DNA of 64,000 bases from Caenorhabditis elegans (Eukaryota > Nematoda > Chromadorea > Rhabditida > Rhabditidae), in assembly GCF_000002985.6 (NCBI RefSeq), contig NC_003283.11, positions 12,462,001 to 12,526,000 on the forward strand, read 5' to 3'. Position 1 is the stretch's first letter. Every line of letters starts with the position of its first letter. Shown here piece after piece: positions 36,293 through 48,432 of this stretch. A program made the translations under genes and the position numbers. The notes under the pieces were generated by a model. That model did not search any database and was not told the origin of the DNA. It worked only from the letters and a program-made list of their open reading frames with translations.

Positions 36293-39200
36293 ATGGCTTT
36301 CAGACAAGGCTATGGAGTGTCTTCGTACCCTCGTGAGTTTATTGCCTCGAGGCACTTTCTCAGTTAATCTTAAGAAAGTTTTTGTAGAAGAGTTTATTTT
36401 TCAGACTATCCACAACAACAACAGCAAATTGTTTTCGGACAGATGAGAATGCCGGGCCAGCACGTAAGCTAGTTTTTTCATGTAAAAAATAATTTTTTGT
36501 TTTATTTTCAGACGCCCGCGCAGCAATCAAGCCAACAAAAACCAGATTCGTCGCCAGTTTTTGTTGGAAACATATCCGATAAATGCAGCGATGAGTTCAT
36601 CCGGAAAATATTAAACGTAATTATTACATTAGTTTATGGAATAAAAATTAATAAATTTTTACAGGAATGCGGTAATGTTGCGAGTTGGAAACGCATTAAA
36701 GGAAGTAACGGCAAATTGCAAGGTTTCGGATTCTGCCATTTCACAGATCTCGAAGGAACTCTACGAGCGCTGCGCATTCTTCACGAATTTCATTTGGGGG
36801 ACAAAAAACTAACTGTAAAGGTTTGTTGAATAATGTTGTTTTCTAATCCCAACGCCAAAAGCTCTATGATTACAGCCTGACGAAAAAGTGCGTGATGATC
36901 TACGCAAAAATGCTATTGAAAATAGGAAGAGACAAGGTAAGAAATGGGTTTTTGACAGTTGAAATGTTTCATTCTAATCGATAAATCTCTTGTTTGAAGC
37001 ATTATTTGCATCATTGGTTAGGTAACACCTTGTCTTTTGCATGTTTCCACGTTTTATGTTTACCGTATCACATGCTTGTAATAACCAAAGCTAGCATTTT
37101 TCACTGTTATGATTTTCAAAAATTGTTTGTATGTTTTTTTCTTTTGTCTCACTTCTCATAGTTGGAGAAAATAGCAAATAATTGTGAGCTCGATCTAATA
37201 TGCCCAGTAGAAAACCAATATATCTGGATTTACCTATAGTTTCTAAATTTCAGGCAAAAAAGAACTGAAGTTAAAGCATGACGAGCTACCTGCAGACGAA
37301 GATGATTTGAAAAAAGACGAAGAAATTCGATTGAAAATACTTCATTGGATGGAAACTGATCACAAGGAACTATTTTCAATCACTGAAGGTATAACTTTAC
37401 TTTTTAAAGGTGGAGTAGAGAAAAATGAACCGTAATGACCAAATATAACTGCTTTTAAAAACTTTTAAAACAATTCGTAACAGTTTTTCTGTTTCCAGAT
37501 GGAGAACTCTCTGACGAGACCAAGAAAGTCAAGGGACATGATAGTAAAATCGAAAAGCAAACCGTGCCAAGTTCGTCTTCAAATCCAAAAAAGGTGAGTA
37601 ATAGCTTCTGACGTGTATCCAACGACATGAGCCTTTCCATGGCTCTCCGCTGATATGAGAGGTGACTAATAGTTACAACCACTTTTAACATAAAATTTTA
37701 ATTTTATGATCATTTTGACTATTCTATATAGGAACATGTATAACCAGCCAAGAATCGGAACACGATACGTAAGTTTTGACCCCATTTTCTTATATTTTTT
37801 AATATATATATTAAAACCTAAAAAGTCAATTATATGTAAAATGAGCAAATACACGAACCACATCAATATAAAAATTAATGATCACGTTAAATATGAAAAA
37901 TGAGTAAATGCAAGAGTCCTATGTTCTAACCAACGCACAATATTCACAAAACTACGAAATTGAATATCGAGTAAAAATTTATGTTTCTAAATCTCACATT
38001 TCACCTTTGAAATGCATGTGTGAGTGTGCCAATTAACATGTTTCAGATTAAGCTTTTGCATGCTTTTCCCTTCTTTCTCTCTGCCAACCTCTTCTATTTC
38101 ACACTCATGTCTTTTCTGTCTCACAGTCTATATTTTTTACGTTCCTCAAATATATTATCGCATTCCTCAGTTGTGTATCTCGGTCCTTTACTAATCATTG
38201 TTGGTGTGCAAAATATCAAGTAAAACTACATATTTTCTCCAGCAGGTACCAAAATGTTCCAGATTTTCTACAGCTCCTCCACTCATCAATGATTTTTGGT
38301 GGTATGTTGTTGAGTGAATATACGTATGCTTTCGATGTGTGTATGTAACCCCCCGTCTCCCCCACCATTTTTGTTCGAGAAGCCATATAAATTGCTCTGT
38401 CGTGCCTCTCATTGGGGAATTGCACCCTTCTTCTATTCCCATTCTTTTGTCCCCAGTATTCGTTTTATTAGTATCATCCTAAAATTACTTCCACTTTTGT
38501 AGGGAATATGTCAGAGACGAGCACTCCTTCATCTGCGGTAAGACAAGTTTTGCTCTCTATGTTGAAAATAATCATTTTACTTTCTTGTCGGCTTCCTGTT
38601 TTTATTTCTAGCGTTTCTCAAATTTTGACTGAAACTAGAAATTATTTGACGTTGTGTGTGTGTGTAATCCCGCACTAATCAACTGCTTCGATTATAGATT
38701 ATAGAGAATCGTTTTTATCTAACTTTTTTAGCGTTTTCACTCTCAGATTGCAATACATTCACGCATACAACTTATTCTTGGGCTATACTCACTTTGTTCG
38801 TGTCTCCTTGTATTGTATTCCAAAATCGAATTTGCAGAAAAAACTGAACTACTGGATTTCCATTAGTTTTTGCCCAAATTTGAGTCGTAAGTCATCATCC
38901 CCTCCAGCTCCCTGTTTTTGTTCCGTTTAATTTAAAGACTTGCATGCTTTCTCAGTCACCTTTTTATTTGGAAAATGTTGGTAACCCTGTTTGAAAAAAA
39001 GTTGGGTTTTTAATAACTCATGGTGATGGTTTCGAAAAATTGAAGTGGCCTAATATTAAAAGTGAGTACTACTATGTGTATGTCTATGTGTTACATCAAA
39101 TTCACGAGAAATATATATTCATATTCTTTTTCTCTCACTCTCTTGCTCTCTTGTCCTCTCGCCTATCAAAGTTTTTTTTGAAAAACTCGATAAGAAAATT

Positions 39201-41516
39201 GCAAAATAAAATACATGTAGACCAAGTGATCTCAAATATAGATTTTAAATTAATTTTCAATAATTGTATTTCAGGATGAACACAAACGAAATCGCAATCG
39301 ACGCAGCCGCAGTCGCACAAGGAGCCGAGAAAGAACTTCACGACGATCGAGAAGCAAAGAATCGCCCAGAAGCAAGTAAGTGTTTTAATTTAATTTAATT
39401 TTTATTTTCAACCACTGGAGTACCGCTGGAATAGTCAAAGGGTGTTGGTTCTTCAATTTTTCACACAAATTAAAAAACGAAAATATTCCGAATTTTTCGG
39501 TATTCCGATACTTCAAAAATTTCGATTTTTCGATAGTTAGCTTATAAAATTTTAGTAATTTTTTTCTTTGTAAAATAAATTTATATGCTTTTTTTCGTCA
39601 ACATAAAAATAATAAAAAAATATTCTTTAAAAAAATGTTTCAATTTCTACTCAATAATTTTCAGGCGATCACGTCGAAGCCGCTCCAGCTCAAATTCATC
39701 CTCAGAATCGGACTCATCTTCATCTCGTAGTTCATCATATTCTTCTCGATCCAGGTCACGCACTCCTCAACGTAGCAGAACATCTAAACGACGCCGAAGT
39801 AATAGTCATGCTTCAGAAGACAGCGATGATGCAAGGGAGAAACGTGCTTTCAAACAAATGATGCTTGATAAGAAGCAAGCATATCTGGCTCGTCTGAAAC
39901 GATGGGAATCAAGAGAACGACAAATGTCGAAAAGGTATGAACGAGAGGAACGGAAAGAGAAGGATCGCAAAAAGACACTACAAAAGGAAGGCAAACGATT
40001 AAAACTATTCCTCGAGGACTATGATGATGAGAAAGATGATCCAAAATACTACACTTCTTCTCAATTCTTCCAAAGAAAAAGAGACTATGAACGTGAAAGG
40101 GAAGCTGATCAAAAAGATCGAATGCAAGAACAGCAAGAGATTGAAGAACTCAAAAGACAAATTATGGAAGAAGCTGCAAATGATGAGAGTATTAACATTG
40201 AAGAGGAGGCAAGGAAACGACACAAACTAAAGGTTTGCATTTTTAATTCGTACGCGGCAAGACAAAAATCTTTCGTTTCGAAGCTTCAAAGAAAAATGAC
40301 TTGAAGTTTCTAAATAGGTCCATAGAACATCGATCTAATCAAAACCTACCGTATAACTAAAGAAGTTTATACACCATTCAAAATTGTTCCTAACTGAAGT
40401 TCTCTTCTTTCTTAATTCTGCCATAATTTTGAGTATTTTTTACAGTATGCCTTCCTTCCACGGGTGATATTTCTCTGGGCTTAATAGAATTGCGCTTTAC
40501 TTATTTTACTACGCTTAGTAGTGATTGGCACAACTATATACATTCAGTAAACCCTATCAAAAGTTTCAGGAAGAAGAAGCAATGCGAAAAATGCGAGCTG
40601 ATAGTGGAAGTCCAAATCCTCATCAACCACTTGGTCAATCGGCAAACGGAGAAAAGTCTTCGAGTGAAGAAGAGAGTGATAGCGAAAAGACCGATGTCAA
40701 AAAGGAAATTAAGGATGAAATTAAAGAAGAACCAATTGATGTAGATATTTCCGAGCATGTAGATCCTAACACTGGTTCGTCTGGTACAAATGGAAATTTC
40801 GGATGGAAAGCGATTGGAGATGACTCTTCTCTCAATACAAAAATAAACCGCCCTATAGCTAACGGAAATCAAAATCAGCCGCAAATTAAAAAAGAAGCAT
40901 CTCCTATTCCAATTGCTCAACGCCTCAGTGGTGTGTTTGGAAATGATGACGATGAAGACGATGTGCATAGCAAAAAGAAGTTGAAACCATTCGAGATCAC
41001 TAGAGAAGAGCGTATGCAAGTCATGTCAGCTGAAGAAAAAAGAGAGCTGACGAAGCAGATAATCAAAACTATTCCTGCTACAAAAGGCAAGTTATTTCGA
41101 AGAAAACGTTCATAAACTTTGAGTTTTTATGGTAAAATCAAAGATATGTTTATTGAAAAAAAAAACATTTAAAACTTGATTTTTTTCAGATGAACTTTTT
41201 GTTCATAGAATCGAATGGGATCAGCTAGATGGGAAATGGATGAATGATCGAATTCGTCCGTGGGTGGCTAAAAAAGTCACTCAATTCCTTGGCGAAGAAG
41301 ACAAATCGTTCTGTGATTTCATCTGTGATCAAATTGAGAAACAAGCGACACCCCAAGAAATACTCAAAGACGTCGCCGTCGTGAGATGATCAATTATTAA
41401 GTAAAAATCTAATATATGGAATTCAGATCATTGACGAGGATGCTGAGCAATTTGTGATCAAAATGTGGCGACTTTTAATTTATGAGGGACAAGCCCGTCG
41501 TCTCGGAATTACATAA
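36293..41516 (+). CDS. rbm-25: RNA-binding splicing factor RBM25 (RRM-RS/RE-PWI)
   Basis: Twelve exons: 36293-36332, 36405-36463, 36512-36616, 36665-36820, 36876-36936, 37254-37388, 37499-37593, 39275-39375, 39665-40232, 40570-41086, 41190-41380, 41427-41516; 705 aa. Domains in order: Gln-rich start, RRM at about 47-120 (RNP2 VFVGNIS, RNP1 LQGFGFCHF), RS-rich stretch from exons 8-9 (RRSRSRTRSRERTSRR), a long charged RE/ED coiled region, and a C-terminal PWI domain (RIRPWVAKKVTQFLGE ... FVIKMWRLLIYEGQARRLG). The family, yeast Snu71 and human RBM25, acts in the nucleus with U1 snRNP in 5' splice-site choice. Intron 41087-41189 starts with GC. The 1.7-kb intron 7 holds two possible alternative starts. 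It shares a promoter region with the divergent zinc-finger gene. Confidence 0.93.
37736..37768 (+). other. rbm-25: Candidate alternative first coding exon of rbm-25 (distal)
   Basis: TTCTATATAG (ending 37731) precedes ATG at 37736; eleven codons (MYNQPRIGTRY) then a good donor GTAAGT. Joined to exon 39275 (phase 0) it would give an isoform lacking the RRM. As an internal cassette after exon 7 it would hit a stop, so only start-exon use makes sense. Confidence 0.3.
38508..38537 (+). other. rbm-25: Candidate alternative first coding exon of rbm-25 (proximal)
   Basis: A strong acceptor CCACTTTTGTAG (ending 38502) precedes GGAAT and ATG at 38508; ten codons (MSETSTPSSA) then donor GTAAGA. Phase 0 joins exon 39275 in frame, producing an RS/RE-PWI protein without the RRM. 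The upstream 300 bp include a C-rich patch near 38350 that could be a promoter. Confidence 0.45.
41087..41189 (+). other. rbm-25: GC-AG intron in rbm-25
   Basis: The exon ends ACAAAAG and the intron begins GCAAGT, ending TTTTTTCAG. Splicing here yields the conserved start of the PWI domain (KDELF), as in human RBM25 (DKDELF). Reading on instead meets a stop within ten codons. GC donors are a known minor class, about half a percent of C. elegans introns. Confidence 0.88.
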
Positions 41517-41804
41517 CTACTTTCAATATTGGAAATACATTATGCAATCTTTTTACCACTCATCCCCGCCTCTGTATTGAGTTGTTCTTTACTTCAAAGA
41601 CTCGTTTTACTGTCTATTTCTCTCTCCCTCTCTGGAATTCATTCCAGTGAGCAGCTGACTTAATAATCGCTATTATAATATTAAATTAAATATAGTTTTC
41701 TGTGCTATACTTCAAACTGATATTTTTATGAAATGTGGCATCTACCTCTTGATGATTTCTAATTTAGCTCATCCGTCTCAATTTTCATCATAAATTCCAG
41801 CGCA
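41517..41804 (+). other. Intercistronic region, rbm-25 to phosphopantetheinyl transferase
   Basis: 289 bp between the stop of rbm-25 and the next start, on the same strand, ending with the acceptor AAATTCCAG four bases before the ATG. The spacing and the acceptor fit an operon with SL2 trans-splicing of the downstream gene. A pyrimidine-rich TCTCTCTCCCTCTC run lies at 41620. Confidence 0.5.
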
Positions 41805-43102
41805 ATGAGCTTAAGATGGGCAATATCGCTGGAAGAAACGATAACTTCATCTACATTCCAAAATATGTTTAGACGGGCTATTTTGTGTGCATCGGAAAGT
41901 GATGTGGAGCAGCAGAGACGGTTTCGATATAAAGAAGATGCATTGGCATGTCTGATAGGAAGATTAATTCCAAGGTTCTAACAAAATGTTATTCGAGTTT
42001 GAATAATTGGAAGACATTCAGAAAAGCTGCCACTATATCAATATCTCGTCAGTGGTCAGATCTAGAGTTTAGTCGGAATGAAAATGGAAAACCATCTCTT
42101 ATTCAAAATAAATCAGACTATTCTCGTCAAAACTTCGAATACAACGTATCGCATCATGGTGATCTAGTTGTATTAGCTACCGGAGATACTAGAATAGGTT
42201 TGTACTAATGTTTTGAATTTTGATCTTATAAAGGCAAAATTATTTAAGGTGTCGATGTGATGAGAGTTAATGAAGCTCGGCGTGAGACTGCTAGTGAACA
42301 AATGAATACGTTGAAGCGACATTTCAGTGAAAATGAAATAGAAATGGTTAAAGGGGGAGATAAATGTGAACTTAAAAGGTATCGTTTCAAACTACAATTC
42401 TTAATTTTCTGTATTGTGTATATAAAAGTTCACGGATTCAATCAGATGGATCTCAGTTTATGGCAGAGCTTTTCCGATTTTCACGACAAAAAACTCAACA
42501 AAATTCATAATGACGTTATAACAATATCCTGAATAACGTCAAAGCGGGCACCGAACATATCAGTGGCGAGACCCATCCGGATAAATTCGTGCGCCTTTAA
42601 ATACGAATTTCAGAAAATTGAAAACTGACAATATTGAAATCATCAGTAAAATTTAATAAATCATCCTAATTTCTAGATGGCACGCATTCTACAGAATTTG
42701 GTGTCTGAAAGAATCAATTCTAAAAGCTACGGGAGTTGGACTTCCAGATGGACTGCACAATCATACTTTCCAAGTAGATTCCAGTTATGATCACGCGTCA
42801 GGTTAACTTTTCGAAAGAATCTATCGTTTTATGTATCCTTTTCAGGTCACTCAACAGTTTCAACCCAATATTATCATCGTTTGATTCCACAACCACAATG
42901 GATTTTTGAAGAGTCATTTATTGGAGAGAATCATTGTGTCGCTGTTGCTTCAGAAGTATCTCCGTCTACTACTTCCTGTGCTATACCATTTCAAATGATG
43001 TCTCTCGAAGAAATTCTCCAAGACGCAGATTTTATAAATATTACAGCTGATGTAGATGAAGAACTTGATGTATTTATGGGAAAATCAAATAAACCATTTT
43101 GA
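41805..43102 (+). CDS. 4'-phosphopantetheinyl transferase (AASDHPPT type)
   Basis: Five exons: 41805-41974, 42022-42197, 42249-42378, 42677-42801, 42846-43102; 285 aa, close to the human enzyme (309 aa). It transfers the 4'-phosphopantetheine arm of coenzyme A to a serine of acyl-carrier proteins (fatty-acid synthase, mitochondrial ACP). Conserved Sfp-family pieces: ALACLIGRLIPR, the NVSHHGDLVVLA segment, the magnesium-binding IGVDVMR, and WCLKESILKATGVGL with the Lys-Glu and Lys-Ala pairs. Cytosolic, no targeting sequence. The WAISLEE start parallels the human N-terminus, supporting the chosen ATG. Probable second gene of an operon with rbm-25. It converges on the neuropeptide gene, stops 160 bp apart. 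Confidence 0.93.
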
Positions 43103-43262
43103 GATCGTCAAAAAAAAAGAAAAACAAACAGATGAAGACAGCACACCAGGAAACGGAATCAAGTTGTTAAATGAAATGAGCAAGAGCAATTTCTAATTGA
43201 GATTTTAGTAGAAAATGTGATAAAAACATAATATCAAAAGAAGAATGTGCAATTTTTGTATT

Positions 43263-44250
43263 TTATTTTCCGGGTCGAAGACCATCACCACGCCCGATTG
43301 CGATGTTTCGTTTCATGTACGGAAGAAATTGACGAGCTGCGTTTTTCTCCTGAAATAAGAATTCATTTTGAAACTAGCCTAAACGAGGAAGCTTTTTGTA
43401 TCTCAAGAATAAATGTAGAAGATAGTAAAATTTATAGTTTCTGGTGAGGAGGTATTTACAAAAACAAAAAGTTCTTAACCTAGAGTAACTTATTGGTTTA
43501 AACCACCATTGAGGTCACGCAATTTTAGTAAGGGTAAATATTATTTTTCAAGTTTTCAGGAAGATTTATTACTCTGATAGAAATCTTTTTTTGAAGATTA
43601 GATTATTTCGATTGTCGTGAATCGAATCTCTACATGATTTCCAGCAAGTTATCATTATTAACAAAATCAGTTATAGGCCAACTCGACCTTTTCTGAATCT
43701 AGGAACACATCTTAAATTTTTTGGGCTTAACTTGTTACCAAATACCGAGATACCTTCCTTATCTTTCATTGACGGATCTTCAGGTAGTATGAATGTGAAT
43801 TTGGCATTTAAATGCCCAAACCAGAACTAGTCTAATATTAAAAAGTACTGTAAATAATTATGTTGTCTGAATTCCCTCTAAAAGAAGAAGCCACACCCAC
43901 TTTCGAACCAATCAGCGTCCTCGTATTCTGCACACTCTGTCTAATTGGTTGGCAGAGTAAATCACTGATTGGTCTGCCAGTTATTATTTTTTAAAGAATT
44001 TAAACAGAGAGATTAACGTTAATTGAAATCAATAGCTAGTTGGATGAAAATTGGTAATTTGGGGCTAAAATCATACCGCAGTCTTGACCCAAGGTTACGG
44101 TAATAGTAGGTTTCTTCAAAACTTTTCAAAACTCACATCATTATCCAAATCAACCGGATCGTAATCGTAGTTCAATCGGAAATACGGCAGAGCCGCGGCG
44201 AGCCCAACGAGAACCAACAGTACCAGAACAAATGTACGAATTGACAACAT
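43263..44250 (-). CDS. nlp-46: RPamide neuropeptide precursor
   Basis: Two small exons on the minus strand, 44250-44137 and 43349-43263, separated by a 787-nt intron; 66 aa. Residues 1-21 are a clear signal peptide (VLVLLVLVGLAAA), followed by a short acidic spacer (YDYDPVDLDND) and FLPYM. A dibasic KR then releases the last 14 residues, NIAIGRGDGLRPGK. Removal of the C-terminal Lys and amidation through the Gly would leave an Arg-Pro-amide. This matches the worm RPamide group (nlp-2, nlp-22, nlp-23: S-I-A-I/L-G-R...RPG). Secreted from neurons; receptors in this group are GnRH/AKH-receptor-like. An acceptor CTTGTAG lies seven bases before the ATG. Each exon is too short to stand out on its own. 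Confidence 0.9.
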
Positions 44251-47200
44251 TTTTCGCCCTACAAGTGCAGCATTATTAATCTTGTATATCTAGTCTAGTT
44301 ATGCGAAGCAAAAAGATAAAAAACATGGGAAACATCATATAAAATGTGTAAATGAGTTGGGTCCAGTCGGCAATTGAATATGAAGAATATTTGGGATTCA
44401 TGGCCACGCCCTTTTTCAGTCAGAGAGCGGAGTATTCCGAATCCAATAAAAATATGGGGGAAAAGTTGTTGGTGTATAAATAGAGTGAAAATGACATTTT
44501 TTCTCCTGCTGACTTGAGAGGGTTGAGTGATGAATTGAATGGACTAGAAAAATGAACTGATGATAGTTTTTAAGAGTGGGAGACATAAGAATGCCATGAG
44601 ACATATCAAAATTATTGAGATGATGTCATAAAAATTATTGCAAATTAGAATTAAATTGCATACATTTGAAGTGAATGTTTACATGTATATGTGTCTATTG
44701 AACACAACGACGTTAAAAAACTAGTCATTTATGTACATTCTAATAAAAAAAAGCCCACTAGCTACCGTTACAAGTATGTACGTGGATACTATTTAATAAA
44801 GTTTTTCTAGAAAAAAACAACAGTTTTTCTAGAGATTGGGGAAATAATACTCAGTTCTGGTATTTTGTAAGTTTGAGTGAAGCCGTAAAAAACTAATGGT
44901 TGCATTTTTTAACTTTCCGTTAATTTTTTATTTTGAAAATAATAAAGATGCTGAACCCCTTTTTGAAAAAAAAATCAAATTAAAATTTATAATTTCCCGA
45001 CCACAGGGTATATCGAGCACATACAATACCATTAAGTTCTTCCTTAAGATTTTTACGGTGGATCCATTCAAGTAAATTTGTGCGTTTTCAGGTACAAATT
45101 TCAAAAAGTATTATATAGCAAAAAACCGGCACATTAAAAAATTCGCACTTCTTCAAAATGTCCACTAAAACTTCCATCATGCATAATTTTGAATGCTTAT
45201 TAAAATATATTAGAAAAAGAGTACGAGAACATTCTGATCTCACAATAGAATATTTAGGGAACGTGTGGAAACATTTGCCATTTTCTTTTCCGGAATATAA
45301 ATTTAGAAAATTGAAGAAATGTTTTATCCATTCGTCCACGGCTTGCCCAATTTTTATCAAAACCAATGATTGAAAAGTTGGTAGGCCTCCGGCAAAACCA
45401 GAATAAGAATTGGGGGCACCAAGGGTAATAAATGGTGATTTGTAATCATTTATATTATTGTTCTACCGAGCTTGTGCTGTAGCTTGTTTTGAAATTAGAC
45501 AAACTTCTGAGAAGACAACCCGTGTTTGAACACTCTTTTTTGTTAGACTTGGGCAAGAATATTATGAGTTACAAAGTTGAGAAACAAGTTTGTTAAGTTG
45601 TTTAAATTATTTTTTATTTGTAAAATTTCAAAAGAACATAAATTGATCTTCAAGAAGTCTCCTTCTGCTTCAGGTTTTTTTTGAATATCTGAACGGGTTT
45701 TAAAGAAAACAGTACGGATAACTAGTTTAAATAAGTATGTTAACTTCACTAAGTTGAACTAGAAATGCATCCTTGCTTAAAAATGAAGAAATTATTTACA
45801 AAGTTGCTATCTTCAGTGAGCAGACAACTCAAACCAGCTCATAACAAAATTAATTCAGCTCGCCGTTCTTAAACCAAATCAACACATCAGACAGGCCATA
45901 ATCACCTATTCGCCAATACATTCCAACATCAATAATTCATAATTTTTGATTAGGCTTCAGGAACTCGTGCATGTGGCTAAACACACGAATAAACAAGTGA
46001 GTCACATTAGTCTGACAGACAAGAAGAAAGTACGTCATTTGAATATGTGGTGGTTATCTGACAAATTTGAAAGTTTCACGGAGAACATTGAAACGTCTGC
46101 TGGTGACGTGCTCTGCTACACTATTTTATTGTCTATTTTTATAATTGTTTATTTTTCAAAAATAAGTTCAACAACTTTGCAGAAGATCGGAGAAACGAGT
46201 GAACTCATTTTTACTATGAAAATTTGAGTTCAAAATCAAGTTCAGACAGTTTTAAAAACGGCTTACTGTAGTTCTTGATTTAAAATTATAATAATATGCT
46301 GTAGAAATGGAAACTTTGTAAAAAAAATTATCTCTACTTAATAATTCAGAGAAACTATGAAAAATATGAAATGATCGATTTTTCCTCAGCTTTTATAATT
46401 TAGCTGACAGAAATCATTGTCAATTACTTCGTTTATTTTTAAATACAAATTTCACTAAAACAGAAATCATAAAAATAATTTTGACTTATTTGATCAGATC
46501 ATTGAAATTGGTTGTTTTTATATAGAACCCACGCGTCATTGACATCTATTACTTTGTTCCGATGATTGGTGACTTGTTAGAATATTGAAAAAGAAATTAA
46601 ATCGGGCTTCTATTTTGGTGATCACAAATGGAACGTTTTTACGTACATTTTTGAAATATTTTAAAGTTATGATGGAAATATTTGGTGATTTATGGCACGA
46701 TGCTTTACAGAAATTGCGCTCACATAGTGGGTAGGCCAACTGCATCCGATCATCTTGTGAAATTGAAGAAGTATTTTATCTGGATACTTACCAATTTGAG
46801 ATCAGATAATTTCTGGCCACGAGAGCCATTCAAAAAACTGGGAACAAAAAATAATTAATGGGAATTTTTCCAAATTTATAAAAAATACAGAAACCGATTA
46901 GGAAAGCTAGCGTTTTATATAAATAAACGAAACATATATATAAACGAACATTCTGGAAACTGATTGAAAACTTATATTTCTTTGACAAAAATTGAAAAAT
47001 TTGCATTCAACTTTCCTGAACACTCTTAAAACTAGCACAATTCTGCAAAAAAAAGAGTTTTTGAGTATTTCTACAGGCCTCAAAATCAGTAAAATGATGC
47101 ACTGACAAGTTCCTGATTGAAATTTCAGAGGGTTCGCAGTTGAGTGTCGCAGGTTAAATCTTTGTCATAATATAGCATAATCATAGCTGTCAGATGTTAA

Positions 47201-47980
47201 TTGGAGTCTACTGGTAAATTAAGATCAAATTGAAATCGATAGTTTGTTATTAGAATCTAGAAAAGCTTTCAAAAACCAAGACACCTTCGATCTTATTTTT
47301 GAATTTGTCACGGAGGTTTCTGATTTCATGTTTACTTTTTCTCTATCTTTTTATGAATTCACTTGAATATTTTCTTCCTCTTTCCATTTTTTCTTTTTGC
47401 AGTTTGATCTAAATGACTCGTCTCCGAATCTGAACGAGATGTTTACGGTCAAACTAATTTTTCATTAAATTTTCTTTTTTTCTCTTTCCAACTTTTTTTC
47501 CAGATCTCTTTAATCATGACATCATGGACCACAAAGCAAAGGGAGAAACACGAATAAATGATGAGTTGAATTGATAGCTCAACTCTTTTTTTAAGCGGAA
47601 GCCCCCATGAGTCGCTGTAAAAGTTGGAGTGGAGACGTGCAAAACGATGAGCTTTATTTTTGGGCCTGCTGACATTTTTAGCATCTAGAGTTATGGGTTG
47701 GAAAAGATGATATTCAATTTTGATGGATGGGAAAACGGAGTTGAAGTTGAAAATTATTTCCAAATATAACAATTTCATTTGAACCTATAAGGGCACCCAT
47801 ATTTCTTGATAAAACTAACACTGCCATTCGATCTATTGAAGAAAATTACATAAAGTTTTGAGAAGTAAAATAATCAATGAAAAATCGCAAAAAATACAAG
47901 GTAAGGGCGGAGTCTATGATTGATTTTCTGTATCTCTGATCTAATAAAACAAGGATTTTAAGAGTATTGTTAATAGAGGC
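44251..47980. other. Non-coding stretch upstream of the neuropeptide gene
   Basis: The first few hundred bases are presumably the nlp-46 promoter. The rest is AT-rich. Short open frames at 45158-45373 (+, 71 codons), 45946-46227 (+) and 47449-47778 (-) have no recognised domain; the first two might be decayed gene pieces. A segment near 45058-45110 resembles one in the PPTase intron at about 42575-42615 (GGAT..A..AAATTNGTGCG), a dispersed repeat. Confidence 0.35.
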
Positions 47981-48432
47981 TAGTCTAGGTAGTCTAGGTA
48001 GTCTAGAAAGTCTAGGTAGTCTAGGTAGTCTAGGTAGTCTAGGTAGTCTAGGTAGTCTAGGTAGTCTAGGTAGTCTAGGTAGTCTAGGTAGTCTAGGTAG
48101 TCTAGGTAGTCTAGGTAAGGTAGCCTAGGTAGTCTAGGTAGTCTAGGTAGTCTAGGTAGTCTAGGTAGTCTAGGTAGTCTGGGTAGTCTAGGTAGTCTAG
48201 GTAGTCTAGGTACTCTAGGTAGTCTAGGTAGTCTAGGTAGTCTAGGTAGTCTAGGTAGTCTGGGTAGTCTAGGTAGTCTAGGTAGTAGTCTAGGTAGTCT
48301 AGGTAGTCTAGGTAGTCTGGGTAGTCTAGGTAGTCTAGGTAGTCTAGGTAGTAGTCTAGGTAGTCTAGGTAGTCTAGGTAGTCTAGGTAGTCTAGGTAGT
48401 CTAGGTAGTCTAGGTAGTCTAGGTAGTCTAGG
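47981..48432. repeat. 9-bp minisatellite (TAGTCTAGG)n
   Basis: About 50 copies of TAGTCTAGG over 452 bp, with few variants: TCTGG for TCTAGG, TACTCT once, a GTAAGGTAGCC variant at about 48115 and two extra TAG insertions (48286 and 48350 area). The unit is a multiple of three, so the minus strand reads Leu-Asp-Tyr repeats; this is not a gene. Confidence 0.97.

Noticed and set aside
45158-46227. Two frames (71 and 93 codons) downstream of nlp-46 on the opposite strand
   Set aside because: The second lacks a real ATG at its beginning and neither shows a domain; they may be decayed gene pieces but support is too thin.
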